A DNA stretch of 6,814 nucleotides, taken from Calditrichia bacterium (lineage in GTDB: Bacteria > Calditrichota > Calditrichia > Calditrichales > Calditrichaceae). The notes beneath the pieces were generated by a model that made no database searches, was not told the DNA's origin, and was given only the letters and a program-made list of their open reading frames with translations. Shown here piece by piece: positions 1 through 6,806 of this stretch (positions within the stretch are counted from its first letter, which is position 1; every line of letters begins with the position of its first letter). The stretch covers positions 1 to 6,814 of the forward strand of contig JALWEA010000590.1 in assembly GCA_027039465.1 (NCBI GenBank). Reading direction: 5' to 3'. The position numbers and the translations under genes were made by a program.

Positions 1-1
1 G

Positions 2-199
2 TACAAAAGCATAATCACCAATCCGTACCCGTTGAGAACGATCGCTTTTCGCCTTTTTATCAGAAAAGATTCGCCATTTATAAAAATACTCGATGATTTC
101 AATAAGACTATTCATCAGATGCGGGCAGACGGAACCATCCGGCATATTCTCGAAGGGACCCATCTGCCGCAGCTTAACGGAGTTAATAATCAAAGATGA
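2..199 (+). CDS. Periplasmic solute-binding protein (SBP_bac_3-like), C-terminal fragment
   Basis: This is the last 65 codons of a gene that begins before the window. Frame 2 is open from the first base to the TGA at 197-199. The visible end contains RKDSPFIKILDDFN followed by a stretch around MRADGTIRHIL. That is the usual closing helix of family 3 extracellular solute-binding proteins (amino-acid-type, PF00497), where a lid helix with a 'L..FN..I..M.ADGTI..I' pattern precedes the C terminus. Such proteins bind small solutes in the periplasm and either feed an ABC transporter or act as sensor input. The stop overlaps the ATG of the following histidine kinase (ATGA), so the two are probably co-translated. 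This pairing suggests a sensory rather than transport role, which is inference. The ligand cannot be told from this fragment. Confidence 0.72.
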   Translation, partial: YKSIITNPYPLRTIAFRLFIRKDSPFIKILDDFNKTIHQMRADGTIRHILEGTHLPQLNGVNNQR

Positions 200-2079
200 G
201 AACAATAGCAAAACCGGAATGGTTAAAGAGTAAAATCGGAAGGCGTTTTGCATTCTATACAATAATCATAGGGGCAATAATGGCCCTGACGCTTTCCTTA
301 ATCATATCGTATCAGCAATACAGGAATAGTATCTCTTATCTTAAAAAAGAGCTCGATACTATTGTAACAGCCAACAAGTCCTTCATAGAACAGAGCCTTT
401 GGATATTGGACACTCGCGCGTTGGATCTTGTAATGAAGGGCTTTCTGCTCAATAATGACATTGTTTATTCTCAAATCACCGATGAAAACGGAAAGGTGGT
501 CGTCAGCCATGGAATTCCGGAAAGTGACAATGTCATAAAAAAAACGGTTTCACTTTATCATCACGAAAACGGAAAAGATATCTTTCTCGGCAAACTTACG
601 GTTGTGGCCTCGAAACGGTCGGCTTTTAGGAAAGCCCGATCTTTGATTCTTGTAACACTATTGCAGAGCGCGCTATTGATGTTCATCCTTTCGGTAGCCA
701 TTATTTTCTTATTCCATAATCTTGTTTCCAGGCATTTGATTGCGATTCAACGGTACACGAGAGGCATCACATTGGGAACGCAGCAGGATCCTTTGAAACT
801 GGACCGCCCCATTAACAAGCATACAAAAAATGACGAACTCAGCAGCACGGTTGATGCCATTAATTTTATGCGCAATAAGATCTTCGAAGCTTATCAGAAT
901 CTTGAAAAGCAAACAAGGGAGCAAATCAAGCTGGAGCGGCAGCTTCAACAGGCCCAGAAAATGGAATCCATTGGCCGGCTGGCAGGCGGTGTCGCCCATG
1001 ATTTCAACAATGTTTTAAGTGTTATTATCGGCTATTCCGAGCTGCTGCTTACTAAAATCCCCCCTGATGATCCGATACATAAGAAAATAAAGGCCATTTA
1101 TGATTCCGGGAGTAAGGCTGCCACCCTCACTCGGCAATTGCTGGCCTTCAGCCGTAAACAGCTTCTGGAAAGAAAGGTCATTTCCATAAATACCATCATA
1201 CAAGACTTTCTGAAAATTTTAGGTAAAATTGTAGGGGAAGATATAGTCTTTAAGACTTATTTGTGCAAGGAAAGCTGTACTGTCGAGGCCGATCCTGGTC
1301 AGATCGAACAGATTCTTATGAACCTGATCGTTAATGCCAAAGATGCCATGCCGCGCGGAGGCGAAATAATAATTGAAACCGCCTTGGTTCAGCTTGACGA
1401 GATGTACACAGATAAACATATAGAGGTCAAGCCAGGTCAATATGTTTTATTAGCTATCAGCGATACCGGAGAAGGCATGGATGAAGAGGTGATGTCAAAG
1501 ATATTTGACCCGTTTTTTACGACCAAAGAACAGAGTAAGGGAACCGGGCTTGGGTTGGCGACCGTGTATGGCATCGTTAAACAGCACGATGGTTATATTT
1601 ACGTATACAGTGAAAAAAACAAAGGAACAACATTCAAAATATATTTACCGGCTAGTAATAAGACTGCGGAAGAAACAGAGAGTAAATCTGTCGCCGGAGC
1701 GTTACCACAGGGAAACGAAACAATATTGATTGTTGATGACAATCCGTCCATTCGGCAACTGATTATAGAAACCCTAAAGCCGCTGGGATACCATTGTCTG
1801 CAGGCTGAGTCAGGTAAAGAAGCCATTGATGTTATCCGTAAATATGACGGTGAAGTTCACTTGTTACTTACGGATGTTGTTATGCCATATATGAATGGTA
1901 GAGAGCTTGCGGAAAAGATCAGAAAAGAAAGACCGGATATTAAGATTATTTTCATGTCCGGTTACACGGAGAATATAATTGCACACCATGGCGTGCTTGA
2001 GCAGGGAATTAATTACATATCCAAACCAATTACACCGATTGCATTAACTCAAAAAATCAAGATTGTACTACATGGTTAA
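196..2079 (+). CDS. Membrane hybrid sensor histidine kinase with C-terminal receiver domain
   Basis: This is a 627-residue inner-membrane kinase that should autophosphorylate on His and pass the phosphate to its own receiver. Membrane segments lie at about 18-39 and 149-174, enclosing a roughly 110-residue periplasmic sensor region that I cannot name. A HAMP-like linker (about 175-235) and a coiled coil (about 228-257) follow. The HisKA H-box has His268 in VAHDFNN. The ATPase domain shows the N-box (Asn380 in NLIVNAKDAM), DTGEGM (423-428), DPFFTT (438-443) and GTGLGL (449-454). The receiver (about 508-625) has Asp514/Asp515, phospho-acceptor Asp560 in LLLTDVVMP, Ser588 and Lys610, so it looks fully active. 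No output domain is present, so a separate HPt or response regulator is probably needed, or the receiver acts as a phosphate sink. The ATG overlaps the stop of the binding-protein gene. A GGAG lies 13 bases upstream, which is rather far and fits translational coupling. Confidence 0.95.
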   Translation: MRTIAKPEWLKSKIGRRFAFYTIIIGAIMALTLSLIISYQQYRNSISYLKKELDTIVTANKSFIEQSLWILDTRALDLVMKGFLLNNDIVYSQITDENGKVVVSHGIPESDNVIKKTVSLYHHENGKDIFLGKLTVVASKRSAFRKARSLILVTLLQSALLMFILSVAIIFLFHNLVSRHLIAIQRYTRGITLGTQQDPLKLDRPINKHTKNDELSSTVDAINFMRNKIFEAYQNLEKQTREQIKLERQLQQAQKMESIGRLAGGVAHDFNNVLSVIIGYSELLLTKIPPDDPIHKKIKAIYDSGSKAATLTRQLLAFSRKQLLERKVISINTIIQDFLKILGKIVGEDIVFKTYLCKESCTVEADPGQIEQILMNLIVNAKDAMPRGGEIIIETALVQLDEMYTDKHIEVKPGQYVLLAISDTGEGMDEEVMSKIFDPFFTTKEQSKGTGLGLATVYGIVKQHDGYIYVYSEKNKGTTFKIYLPASNKTAEETESKSVAGALPQGNETILIVDDNPSIRQLIIETLKPLGYHCLQAESGKEAIDVIRKYDGEVHLLLTDVVMPYMNGRELAEKIRKERPDIKIIFMSGYTENIIAHHGVLEQGINYISKPITPIALTQKIKIVLHG

Positions 2080-2474
2080 CAGAATATAATAAAAGAAAAA
2101 AGTCGAACAATCGTACGCACTCTGACTACGAATACGGACCAATTTTTTAAAGCCGGTTGCACCGCTTTGAGACCATCGGTTTTGTAAAATTTTGCACCAC
2201 GTATTTTCCGATAGGTAGCGCCAGCCATGGTTTCCGACTTCACGACGACATTGTAAAAATCGCTCAATTAAAGTATTAAAAATTTAAAGTTCATTTTTAA
2301 ACGTTTTTAGTTCGTTGGGAATGTTTTCTTTGCTGTATTAATGTACGCATTGGGAATCATCCTGTCTTTTTTGTGCCCAATTATATTTCGGGTTCCTAAT
2401 ACTAATTTTTATGTTATTTCGCTATCTGCGGAGTTTAGGGTTAGACGCTCTTTATTTGTGCAGAGGAGGTCACT
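2080..2474. other. Intergenic region, about 395 bases, with a minus-strand reading-frame remnant
   Basis: There is no convincing gene here. The minus strand is open from 2267 to 2076 (63 codons), and its translation contains a protein-like stretch around GATYRKIRGAKFYKTDGLKA. It has no ribosome binding site and runs into the kinase's stop region, so it may be a gene remnant or dispersed repeat rather than a live gene. A short bulged hairpin sits at 2149-2157/2161-2168 (AAAGCCGGT/ACCGCTTT) without a following T tract. A second weak stem (CCTAATACT at 2395-2403 with AGTTTAGG at 2432-2439) lies just upstream of the nuclease-helicase gene and could be a 5' leader hairpin. I see no clear sigma-70 promoter, although the nuclease-helicase gene must have one here or be reached by read-through from the kinase. 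Confidence 0.4.
2462..2470 (+). promoter_or_regulatory. Strong Shine-Dalgarno site for the nuclease-helicase gene
   Basis: The sequence AGAGGAGGT contains a full AGGAGGT anti-16S match and ends four bases before the GTG at 2475. It fixes GTG as the start: the same frame upstream runs to a TAG at 2442-2444 with no ATG, GTG or TTG between. Confidence 0.85.
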
Positions 2475-4400
2475 GTGAATTGTGCATGGTGCGGTAAGGT
2501 TTCGGAGCTTCATGAATTGCACAATAATCATTTGTTGGCAGAGAAAATAGTGGATGGATACCGAACAAATCTTGGTTTGACGCCCACAGATACGGAAAGA
2601 ATTTCCTGGGCCCGGTCCATTCCGGCGCTCTTGGAGATTCTGGACCATCGGTTTGATGTTCTGCAAGTCATAATCGAACTGCAGATGCCGGTGGGAGCGG
2701 AGCGAGCGGATGTTGTTTTGCTCGGTGGTTCGCCTGAGGCCCCAAAAGGAATAATCGTCGAATTGAAACAATGGTCGTCGGTTTCGGTCATACCGGCAAC
2801 TAGGGAAGTTCAGGTGAAAGGCATTGGGGTACAGCGCCATCCTTCCATGCAGGTGCTAAACTATAAAGGGAAACTTTTCTTCTTCAATGATGCCTTGCAC
2901 AATTATGACTTAAAGGCTTCGGTGTTGTTACATCGGGCGGACGAGAAAGACAAGACAGCGTTGAGAAATGCAGCTCCTGACTGGGTAAAAGAGGCGCCGA
3001 TTTTTGTGGCTGATTCGGATGACAGCAAAGAGTTTGGAAAGCTCATAAGCGATCATCTTCTTCCCTGCCAATTGCCGGAAAACGAATCTCAGCATATTTG
3101 CAAGGCCTCCTATCGACAGTCTCAGCATTTATTCAATTTGATACGCAAACATGGTGAACAGATAGCTGAAAATGCCGAAAAGGCCCTGGCGGCGACAGGC
3201 ATGGGATTGACAGAGGAGCAGGCCCGGATTAAGAATGCCGTATTGAGAGCATTGGATGCCGGTGAGAAAAAAACTTTCATCGTGCAGGGAGCGCCCGGTT
3301 CGGGTAAGACGTTATTAGCCATCTGGTTGTTGCTAATGGCACTAAAAAGAGGAAAAGAAACCATCCTCGCCCTGCGTAACAATCGGCTACAGACGGTATT
3401 GCGACGCGTGTTGGATGAGGTGTCCCCAGGCGCTTCCGGCTGCATGATGTATTTTGAACCCCGCAGCGGCAAAGGCATTGCGCAGTATTCCGGATATGTG
3501 GATCTGCTGATCATCGATGAAGGGCAGCGAATGGAAAAGCGGATCATGCCCAGAGTGCTGCAAAAAGCCCGCCTAAGCGTGATTTTCCTTGATGAAACCC
3601 AACGTCTGAATCCTCCCGAACAAGGGACAATACAAAACTTTAGGGAAGGTGCCCATGGCTTGAAGCGCGAGACGCAGACGTATACTCTTAACGCCATGGT
3701 CCGGTGTAATGGCGGCAAATCTTACCAAAACTGGGTCGAAATGCTTCTTTCCGATCCTGCAAGTGCAGACCTTTGCCTTTCCGAACACATCTGGCGGCAA
3801 ACGTATTTGTTCGAAGTGTTTGCTTCAATAGATGATTTGTTGGAAAGACTGAAAGAACTTCACTCTCCTGCAAATCGCGTGGCGCTGGTGGCAAGCTTTA
3901 CGGAGTCACCAGGAAATTACTCTAACACATCTCATCCCGAGAATCTGCGCATTGGCTTTCCCCTTCATAGTGGTTTTGATCTGTATAAGAACTCAAAAGT
4001 TCGTATTCCATGGCTAATGAAGACAAATGAATACCAGGCCTACTGGTTGGAAGGTCAGAGTAATAAGTTGAAGAAAGTGGCATCCATTTATGGCGCTCAG
4101 GGTTTCGAAAGCGACTATGTGGGCGTTATCTGGGGCCGGGATTTGATCTATCGTGACGGAAGCTGGAGGTTGGGCGATCCGAACGTTTGTTATGACCGAA
4201 TAGACGGTTTGGTTACGACTAGGAGAGGGGAGCATCACTGGAGTTCGGAAGCTTTGCAATTGGTTTTAAATCGATATCGCATTTTCTTAACAAGGGGTAT
4301 CAAAGGGACGCTACTCTTCTGTGAAGACGATGAGACAAAGGAGCATTTCAAATGGTTGGCTACTCGTCAGAAGAACAGGCCAAACGCCATGAATAGCTAA
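2475..4400 (+). CDS. PD-(D/E)XK nuclease fused to DUF2075/Schlafen group 3-type SF1 helicase
   Basis: This 641-residue cytoplasmic protein joins a predicted nuclease to an ATP-driven nucleic-acid helicase. The N-terminal PD-(D/E)XK fold is marked by Asp79 (ERADVVLLG), Glu96-Leu-Lys98 (IIVELKQW) and a RecB-like Gln126-x3-Tyr130 in HPSMQVLNY. From about residue 244 the superfamily 1 helicase (DUF2075, PF09848) shows Walker A GAPGSGKT (272-279), Walker B LLIIDEGQ with Asp348/Glu349, and motif III FLDETQR (371-377). It also has Arg410 in the MVRCNGG segment, a UvrD-like motif V YGAQGFES (539-546) and motif VI RIFLTRG (602-608). No key residue is missing and the length is normal for this fusion. 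A CxxC (3-6) and HxxH (13-16) near the N terminus could bind metal, but may be chance. Such proteins are often found in defence islands, so an anti-phage role is plausible but inferred. GTG start, strong ribosome binding site. Confidence 0.9.
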   Translation: MNCAWCGKVSELHELHNNHLLAEKIVDGYRTNLGLTPTDTERISWARSIPALLEILDHRFDVLQVIIELQMPVGAERADVVLLGGSPEAPKGIIVELKQWSSVSVIPATREVQVKGIGVQRHPSMQVLNYKGKLFFFNDALHNYDLKASVLLHRADEKDKTALRNAAPDWVKEAPIFVADSDDSKEFGKLISDHLLPCQLPENESQHICKASYRQSQHLFNLIRKHGEQIAENAEKALAATGMGLTEEQARIKNAVLRALDAGEKKTFIVQGAPGSGKTLLAIWLLLMALKRGKETILALRNNRLQTVLRRVLDEVSPGASGCMMYFEPRSGKGIAQYSGYVDLLIIDEGQRMEKRIMPRVLQKARLSVIFLDETQRLNPPEQGTIQNFREGAHGLKRETQTYTLNAMVRCNGGKSYQNWVEMLLSDPASADLCLSEHIWRQTYLFEVFASIDDLLERLKELHSPANRVALVASFTESPGNYSNTSHPENLRIGFPLHSGFDLYKNSKVRIPWLMKTNEYQAYWLEGQSNKLKKVASIYGAQGFESDYVGVIWGRDLIYRDGSWRLGDPNVCYDRIDGLVTTRRGEHHWSSEALQLVLNRYRIFLTRGIKGTLLFCEDDETKEHFKWLATRQKNRPNAMNS

Positions 4401-4673
4401 CCCACACTGTGCGCTTGCTTTTCGGGTGACTGACGGGATCGGCTTTGAAGGTCGCAGAACATTGATCAGGCGGCGTATTAAATATCCCTGTTTCGGTTTT
4501 GCTTGGAATGATGAAAAAGAATCGGCAGTCACGGAAGAAAAAATAAATTAAAATTCGTACTTTGGGTTGGCAATTCTCAAACGTTTTTATTATCTTCCTT
4601 TGTGAAGTTGGAATAAAAATAATCTCCATTTGGTAAATCGTGCATTAAAATAAAACAAGAATTGCAACAAAAC
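4401..4673. other. Intergenic region after the nuclease-helicase, with possible repeat remnants
   Basis: No supported gene is present in these 273 bases. Open stretches exist on both strands without ribosome binding sites. One + frame reads KYPCFGFAWNDEKES and ends at a TAA near 4550. The opposite strand of the same DNA reads RDCRFFFIIPSKTETG. Both look protein-like in short runs, which suggests a decayed gene or an intergenic repeat. An inverted seven-mer (GTGACTG near 4427, CAGTCAC near 4526) spans part of it. There is no terminator with a clear stem and T tract directly after the nuclease-helicase stop. The composition becomes AT-rich from about 4535 on. Confidence 0.35.
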
Positions 4674-4789
4674 AATCAACCAGACGCCTTCAGCCGGCGG
4701 CGATTTGGCAGGACGATGAAGTTGTGAAGTGTCCTGCTAATTGCGGCCAGAGTGAATTTACGCGGCGCAATTTAGCTCAATCGTTAAAT
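4674..4789 (+). other. Candidate integron attC recombination site (first)
   Basis: The right end GTTAAAT (4783-4789) fits the integron R' consensus GTTRRRY exactly. The bases before it, TTTAGCTCAATC, resemble the common attC right arm CTTAACTCAAGC. The left end AATCAAC (4674-4680) is an imperfect RYYYAAC. The arms pair colinearly: AAC/GTT, CGCC 4685-4688 with GGCG 4764-4767, TTCA 4689-4692 with TGAA 4753-4756, GCCG 4693-4696 with CGGC 4744-4747, and a ten-pair stem 4705-4714 with 4731-4740 around a 16-base loop. The unpaired bases are mostly in the right arm, giving the asymmetric bulged hairpin expected of attC. The length of 116 bases is within the normal attC range. The exact left end is uncertain. 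Confidence 0.5.
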
Positions 4790-5886
4790 TTATTATATAA
4801 ATTATTATCATGAATAAAATTTTTCTGTTAATATTTATAGTCATATTTGCATGCAACTCTAAAAAACCTGGAGACAACCAGAGATATAAAGAAAATACGA
4901 CAGATTCCTTAACTGTTGTACAAAACAAAGATAATTATGCAGAAGTAAGAAATAAGTTTTTAGTAAATGAAGAAGATATTAAATGGAGAATATTTGAAAA
5001 AGATATTAATGATACACTGAGAATTTTACGAAATAAAATTTTTGCTAAATATGGCTATAAATTTAAATCGCCAGAGTTACAAAATTATTTTAATTCAAAA
5101 TCATGGTATAAGATTAATGCAAACTATAATCATTCTCTTTTAACGAAAGCTGATAGTCTTTCTATCCAAACTGTAATTAAATATGAAAACTTATTGAATG
5201 ATTTAAGTCCTGATAGTTTTAAACTATTAAAACAGATATTTGATTTTCGAAAACAACTCTTAACAATCGGCTTCGATTCTACCATAATTGTTAAAAAAGA
5301 TATTACCGGCGATGGGAAAATCGATAAATTTATTACAAAAATAAGTTTTGAGAATCAGAAATTGTATGTTGAAAATATTTTGGTAAGTATAAAACAAAAG
5401 TTATGGTCGGAAAAACATGTTGTTGAACCTTGCTTAGAATATATTGATAAAAATGATAAAATTTTAAATAATTACCCTAAATATTCTTACTATTATATTT
5501 TTCTGACAAAATATATTAATACTGAAATTCCAAGAGTTGAACCTATTAACGGTTCAAGATATGTAACTATGAATATTACCGGAATTGATACAACCTATGA
5601 ATTTAACTCTCTACTTTTTAATTGTGAAGATGATTCTGAATGGTTTAAAAAGTATTTATATAATTTTAAAGGTTTTCAAGTAATATTCCCACATGGTTAT
5701 TGTCTTTATGAACCTGATGTTAGTTATGATGTTAAAGTCTGGAATAATCTCACTAAAGAATTTATAACTTTATGGTCAGGGCCTTAAAATCTAACAAATC
5801 GCTTAACACGGAATTTACCACGCGGACGATGAATCGGCATTTTAGAAGTTTGTTCGACCGTGGCAAATCTGGTGATGCGCAGGCCG
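4784..5886 (+). mobile_element. Candidate integron gene cassette with a YARHG lipoprotein gene
   Basis: The limits are placed between G and TT of the two R' sites, where integron integrase cuts, giving a unit of 1103 bases. It has standard cassette form: one gene in the same direction as the attC site, a 26-base lead before the ATG, and a stop codon one base before the attC left end. Its base composition differs sharply from the DNA to the left. For example, 12 of 60 bases are G or C at 4981-5040, against 30 of 60 at 3241-3300. This supports a foreign origin. Confidence 0.45.
4810..5787 (+). CDS. YARHG-domain lipoprotein, cassette-borne
   Basis: This 325-residue protein is probably exported and lipid-anchored. 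A short Lys start, a hydrophobic stretch (4-14) and Cys15 in VIFAC form a lipoprotein signal, with Asn16 after the Cys. Residues about 57-126 form a YARHG domain: LRNKIFAKYGYKFKS (73-87), then LQNYF and SWY up to residue 100, matching the family pattern of 'LRN.IYA+.GY.F...L..YF....WY'. YARHG is an extracellular or envelope domain of unknown biochemical role. DITGDGKID (164-172) resembles a calcium-binding DxTGDGxxD loop. The rest is unrecognised, rich in Lys, Asn, Ile and Tyr, and fits an AT-rich donor. The start has no Shine-Dalgarno site, only an A/T leader, as is common in Bacteroidota, which suggests a donor of that type (inference). It lies between two candidate attC sites. Confidence 0.85.
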   Translation: MNKIFLLIFIVIFACNSKKPGDNQRYKENTTDSLTVVQNKDNYAEVRNKFLVNEEDIKWRIFEKDINDTLRILRNKIFAKYGYKFKSPELQNYFNSKSWYKINANYNHSLLTKADSLSIQTVIKYENLLNDLSPDSFKLLKQIFDFRKQLLTIGFDSTIIVKKDITGDGKIDKFITKISFENQKLYVENILVSIKQKLWSEKHVVEPCLEYIDKNDKILNNYPKYSYYYIFLTKYINTEIPRVEPINGSRYVTMNITGIDTTYEFNSLLFNCEDDSEWFKKYLYNFKGFQVIFPHGYCLYEPDVSYDVKVWNNLTKEFITLWSGP

Positions 5887-5892
5887 TTGTGC
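5789..5892 (+). other. Candidate integron attC recombination site (second)
   Basis: The left end ATCTAAC (5789-5795) fits RYYYAAC exactly and begins one base after the lipoprotein stop. It is followed by AAATCGCTTAACACGG, close to the usual attC left arm. The right end GTTGTGC (5886-5892) misses GTTRRRY at one base. The arms pair colinearly: AAC/GTT, CGC 5800-5802 with GCG 5877-5879, CAC 5807-5809 with GTG 5872-5874, and ATTTACCACG 5813-5822 with CGTGGCAAAT 5859-5868 (nine of ten pairs). Unpaired spacers lie next to the outer boxes, and a 36-base terminal loop closes the fold. GGACGATGAA at 5824-5833 is identical to 4711-4720 in the first site, at nearly the same offset from the left end, so the two sites look related. 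Confidence 0.52.
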
Positions 5893-5921
5893 GACTCTTC
5901 AATTATAGCTTTTTTATCGTT

Positions 5922-5926
5922 GGAGG
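5922..5926 (+). promoter_or_regulatory. Shine-Dalgarno site deciding the start at 5932
   Basis: GGAGG ends five bases before the ATG at 5932. It makes this ATG, which opens a signal peptide, the real start, rather than the in-frame ATG at 5860, which lies inside the attC right arm. Confidence 0.8.
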
Positions 5927-5931
5927 TTGTT

Positions 5932-6804
5932 ATGAATTATAATTTAAATTTTTGGTTAATTTTAGTCTTTTTCTCCACCGGTATTCTCTTTGGTCAATCC
6001 GTCGAGGAGAATTGTAAATATTACCCATTACATATCGGTGACGAATGGCATTATAAAATTACGGAATATACGGAAGGTTCCGACCCTGAAATATCGTTTT
6101 CCGACCGATACGTTACAGGTGATACGGTTCTTCAAAACGGATTGAAATATTTTGTTATCAATGAAGACGGACAATTGGTTTTTGAGCGGATTGATTCGTT
6201 AAATTTGAAAGTAATGAAATATGAAAAGAATTCGTGTGAAAACGACGAGAAAGATATTTACTCGCTGGACTTTAATCCGGATATGCAAATCCAATGGATT
6301 GATTGTTCGGGCAGGGAGTGGGACGTAAATTATTTAAGCTCGGGAGGAATCGAAGATTCTTCGTATATTCGACTCTATTCGGATATGCTTGATACGCGGG
6401 AAAATCATCTTGACAAAGGCTGGGGGCTAAGCTATGCCTTTACGGGAGAAGTTAATTCCGTTTATAAAACCTTAACATCGGCCGTTGTTGCGGGCCGGGT
6501 GTGGGGAACGGCTGATATTCCCAAGAAAAATATGATTGCCAGAAAAATAAAATTATTTCAAAATTTCCCGAATCCTTTTAATCCGGTCACAAATATTGCT
6601 TTCAGCATTCCGACAAAATCGAATGTCCGAATTTCCATTTTTGATTTATCCGGTAAAATGATCGAAACGGTGGAGTTAAATAATTTGATGCCAGGAACAC
6701 ATACTTATCAATGGAACGGTGAACACTACGGTTCCGGAATTTATTTTTACAGAGTCAAAATCGGTACGCAAAGTGAGACAAGAAAAATGGTTCTTTTAAA
6801 ATAA
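5932..6804 (+). CDS. Secreted protein with C-terminal type IX-like sorting domain
   Basis: This 290-residue protein is probably exported to the cell surface or medium. A signal peptide spans about 1-21 (hydrophobic FWLILVFFSTGILFG, with likely cleavage before Gln22). Residues about 28-185 form an unrecognised extracellular region. It opens with YYPLHIGDEWHY, a phrase common at the start of such secreted proteins, and has Cys at 28, 102 and 125. Residues about 207-290 form a por/T9SS type A-like (FlgD-like) sorting domain: FPNPFNPVT (212-220), the SIFDLSGKM strand, YQWNGEHYGSGIYFYRV and a final KMVLLK. In Bacteroidota such tails direct passage through the type IX system. Similar tails occur in Ignavibacteria and Calditrichota-like phyla. 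The ATG at 5932 is chosen because GGAGG precedes it and it starts the signal peptide. It follows the second candidate attC, so it is probably the next cassette's gene. Confidence 0.85.
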   Translation: MNYNLNFWLILVFFSTGILFGQSVEENCKYYPLHIGDEWHYKITEYTEGSDPEISFSDRYVTGDTVLQNGLKYFVINEDGQLVFERIDSLNLKVMKYEKNSCENDEKDIYSLDFNPDMQIQWIDCSGREWDVNYLSSGGIEDSSYIRLYSDMLDTRENHLDKGWGLSYAFTGEVNSVYKTLTSAVVAGRVWGTADIPKKNMIARKIKLFQNFPNPFNPVTNIAFSIPTKSNVRISIFDLSGKMIETVELNNLMPGTHTYQWNGEHYGSGIYFYRVKIGTQSETRKMVLLK

Positions 6805-6806
6805 CG

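Noticed and set aside
2149..2168. Hairpin as a transcription terminator for the kinase gene
   Set aside because: The stem is only eight pairs with a bulge and has no T tract after it on either strand.
2371..2402. TTGTGC/TAATAC as a promoter for the nuclease-helicase
   Set aside because: The gap is 20 bases and both boxes are poor matches, so it is not distinguishable from AT-rich background.
2440..2446. GTTAGAC, a perfect GTTRRRY box, 35 bases before the nuclease-helicase start
   Set aside because: I could not find a matching RYYYAAC left box with complementary arms in the preceding 150 bases; only a short unrelated stem (2395-2403/2432-2439) is present. A seven-base match alone is weak, so the nuclease-helicase is not called a cassette.
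3122..3718. Long minus-strand reading frame (198 codons)
   Set aside because: It lies wholly inside the nuclease-helicase gene, antisense to its helicase motifs, and its translation has no recognisable domain. It is a shadow.
4395..4401. AGCTAAC overlapping the nuclease-helicase stop as an attC left box
   Set aside because: It misses RYYYAAC at one position, and the nearest good right box is nearly 390 bases away, too far for an attC.
4576..4585. CTCAAACGTT resembling an attC right arm
   Set aside because: It is followed by TTTA rather than RRRY, and no complementary left arm was seen.
5860..5931. Longer N terminus (24 extra residues) for the sorting-domain protein
   Set aside because: It would put the start inside the attC right arm and hide the signal peptide behind a charged stretch. 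GGAGG supports the ATG at 5932.
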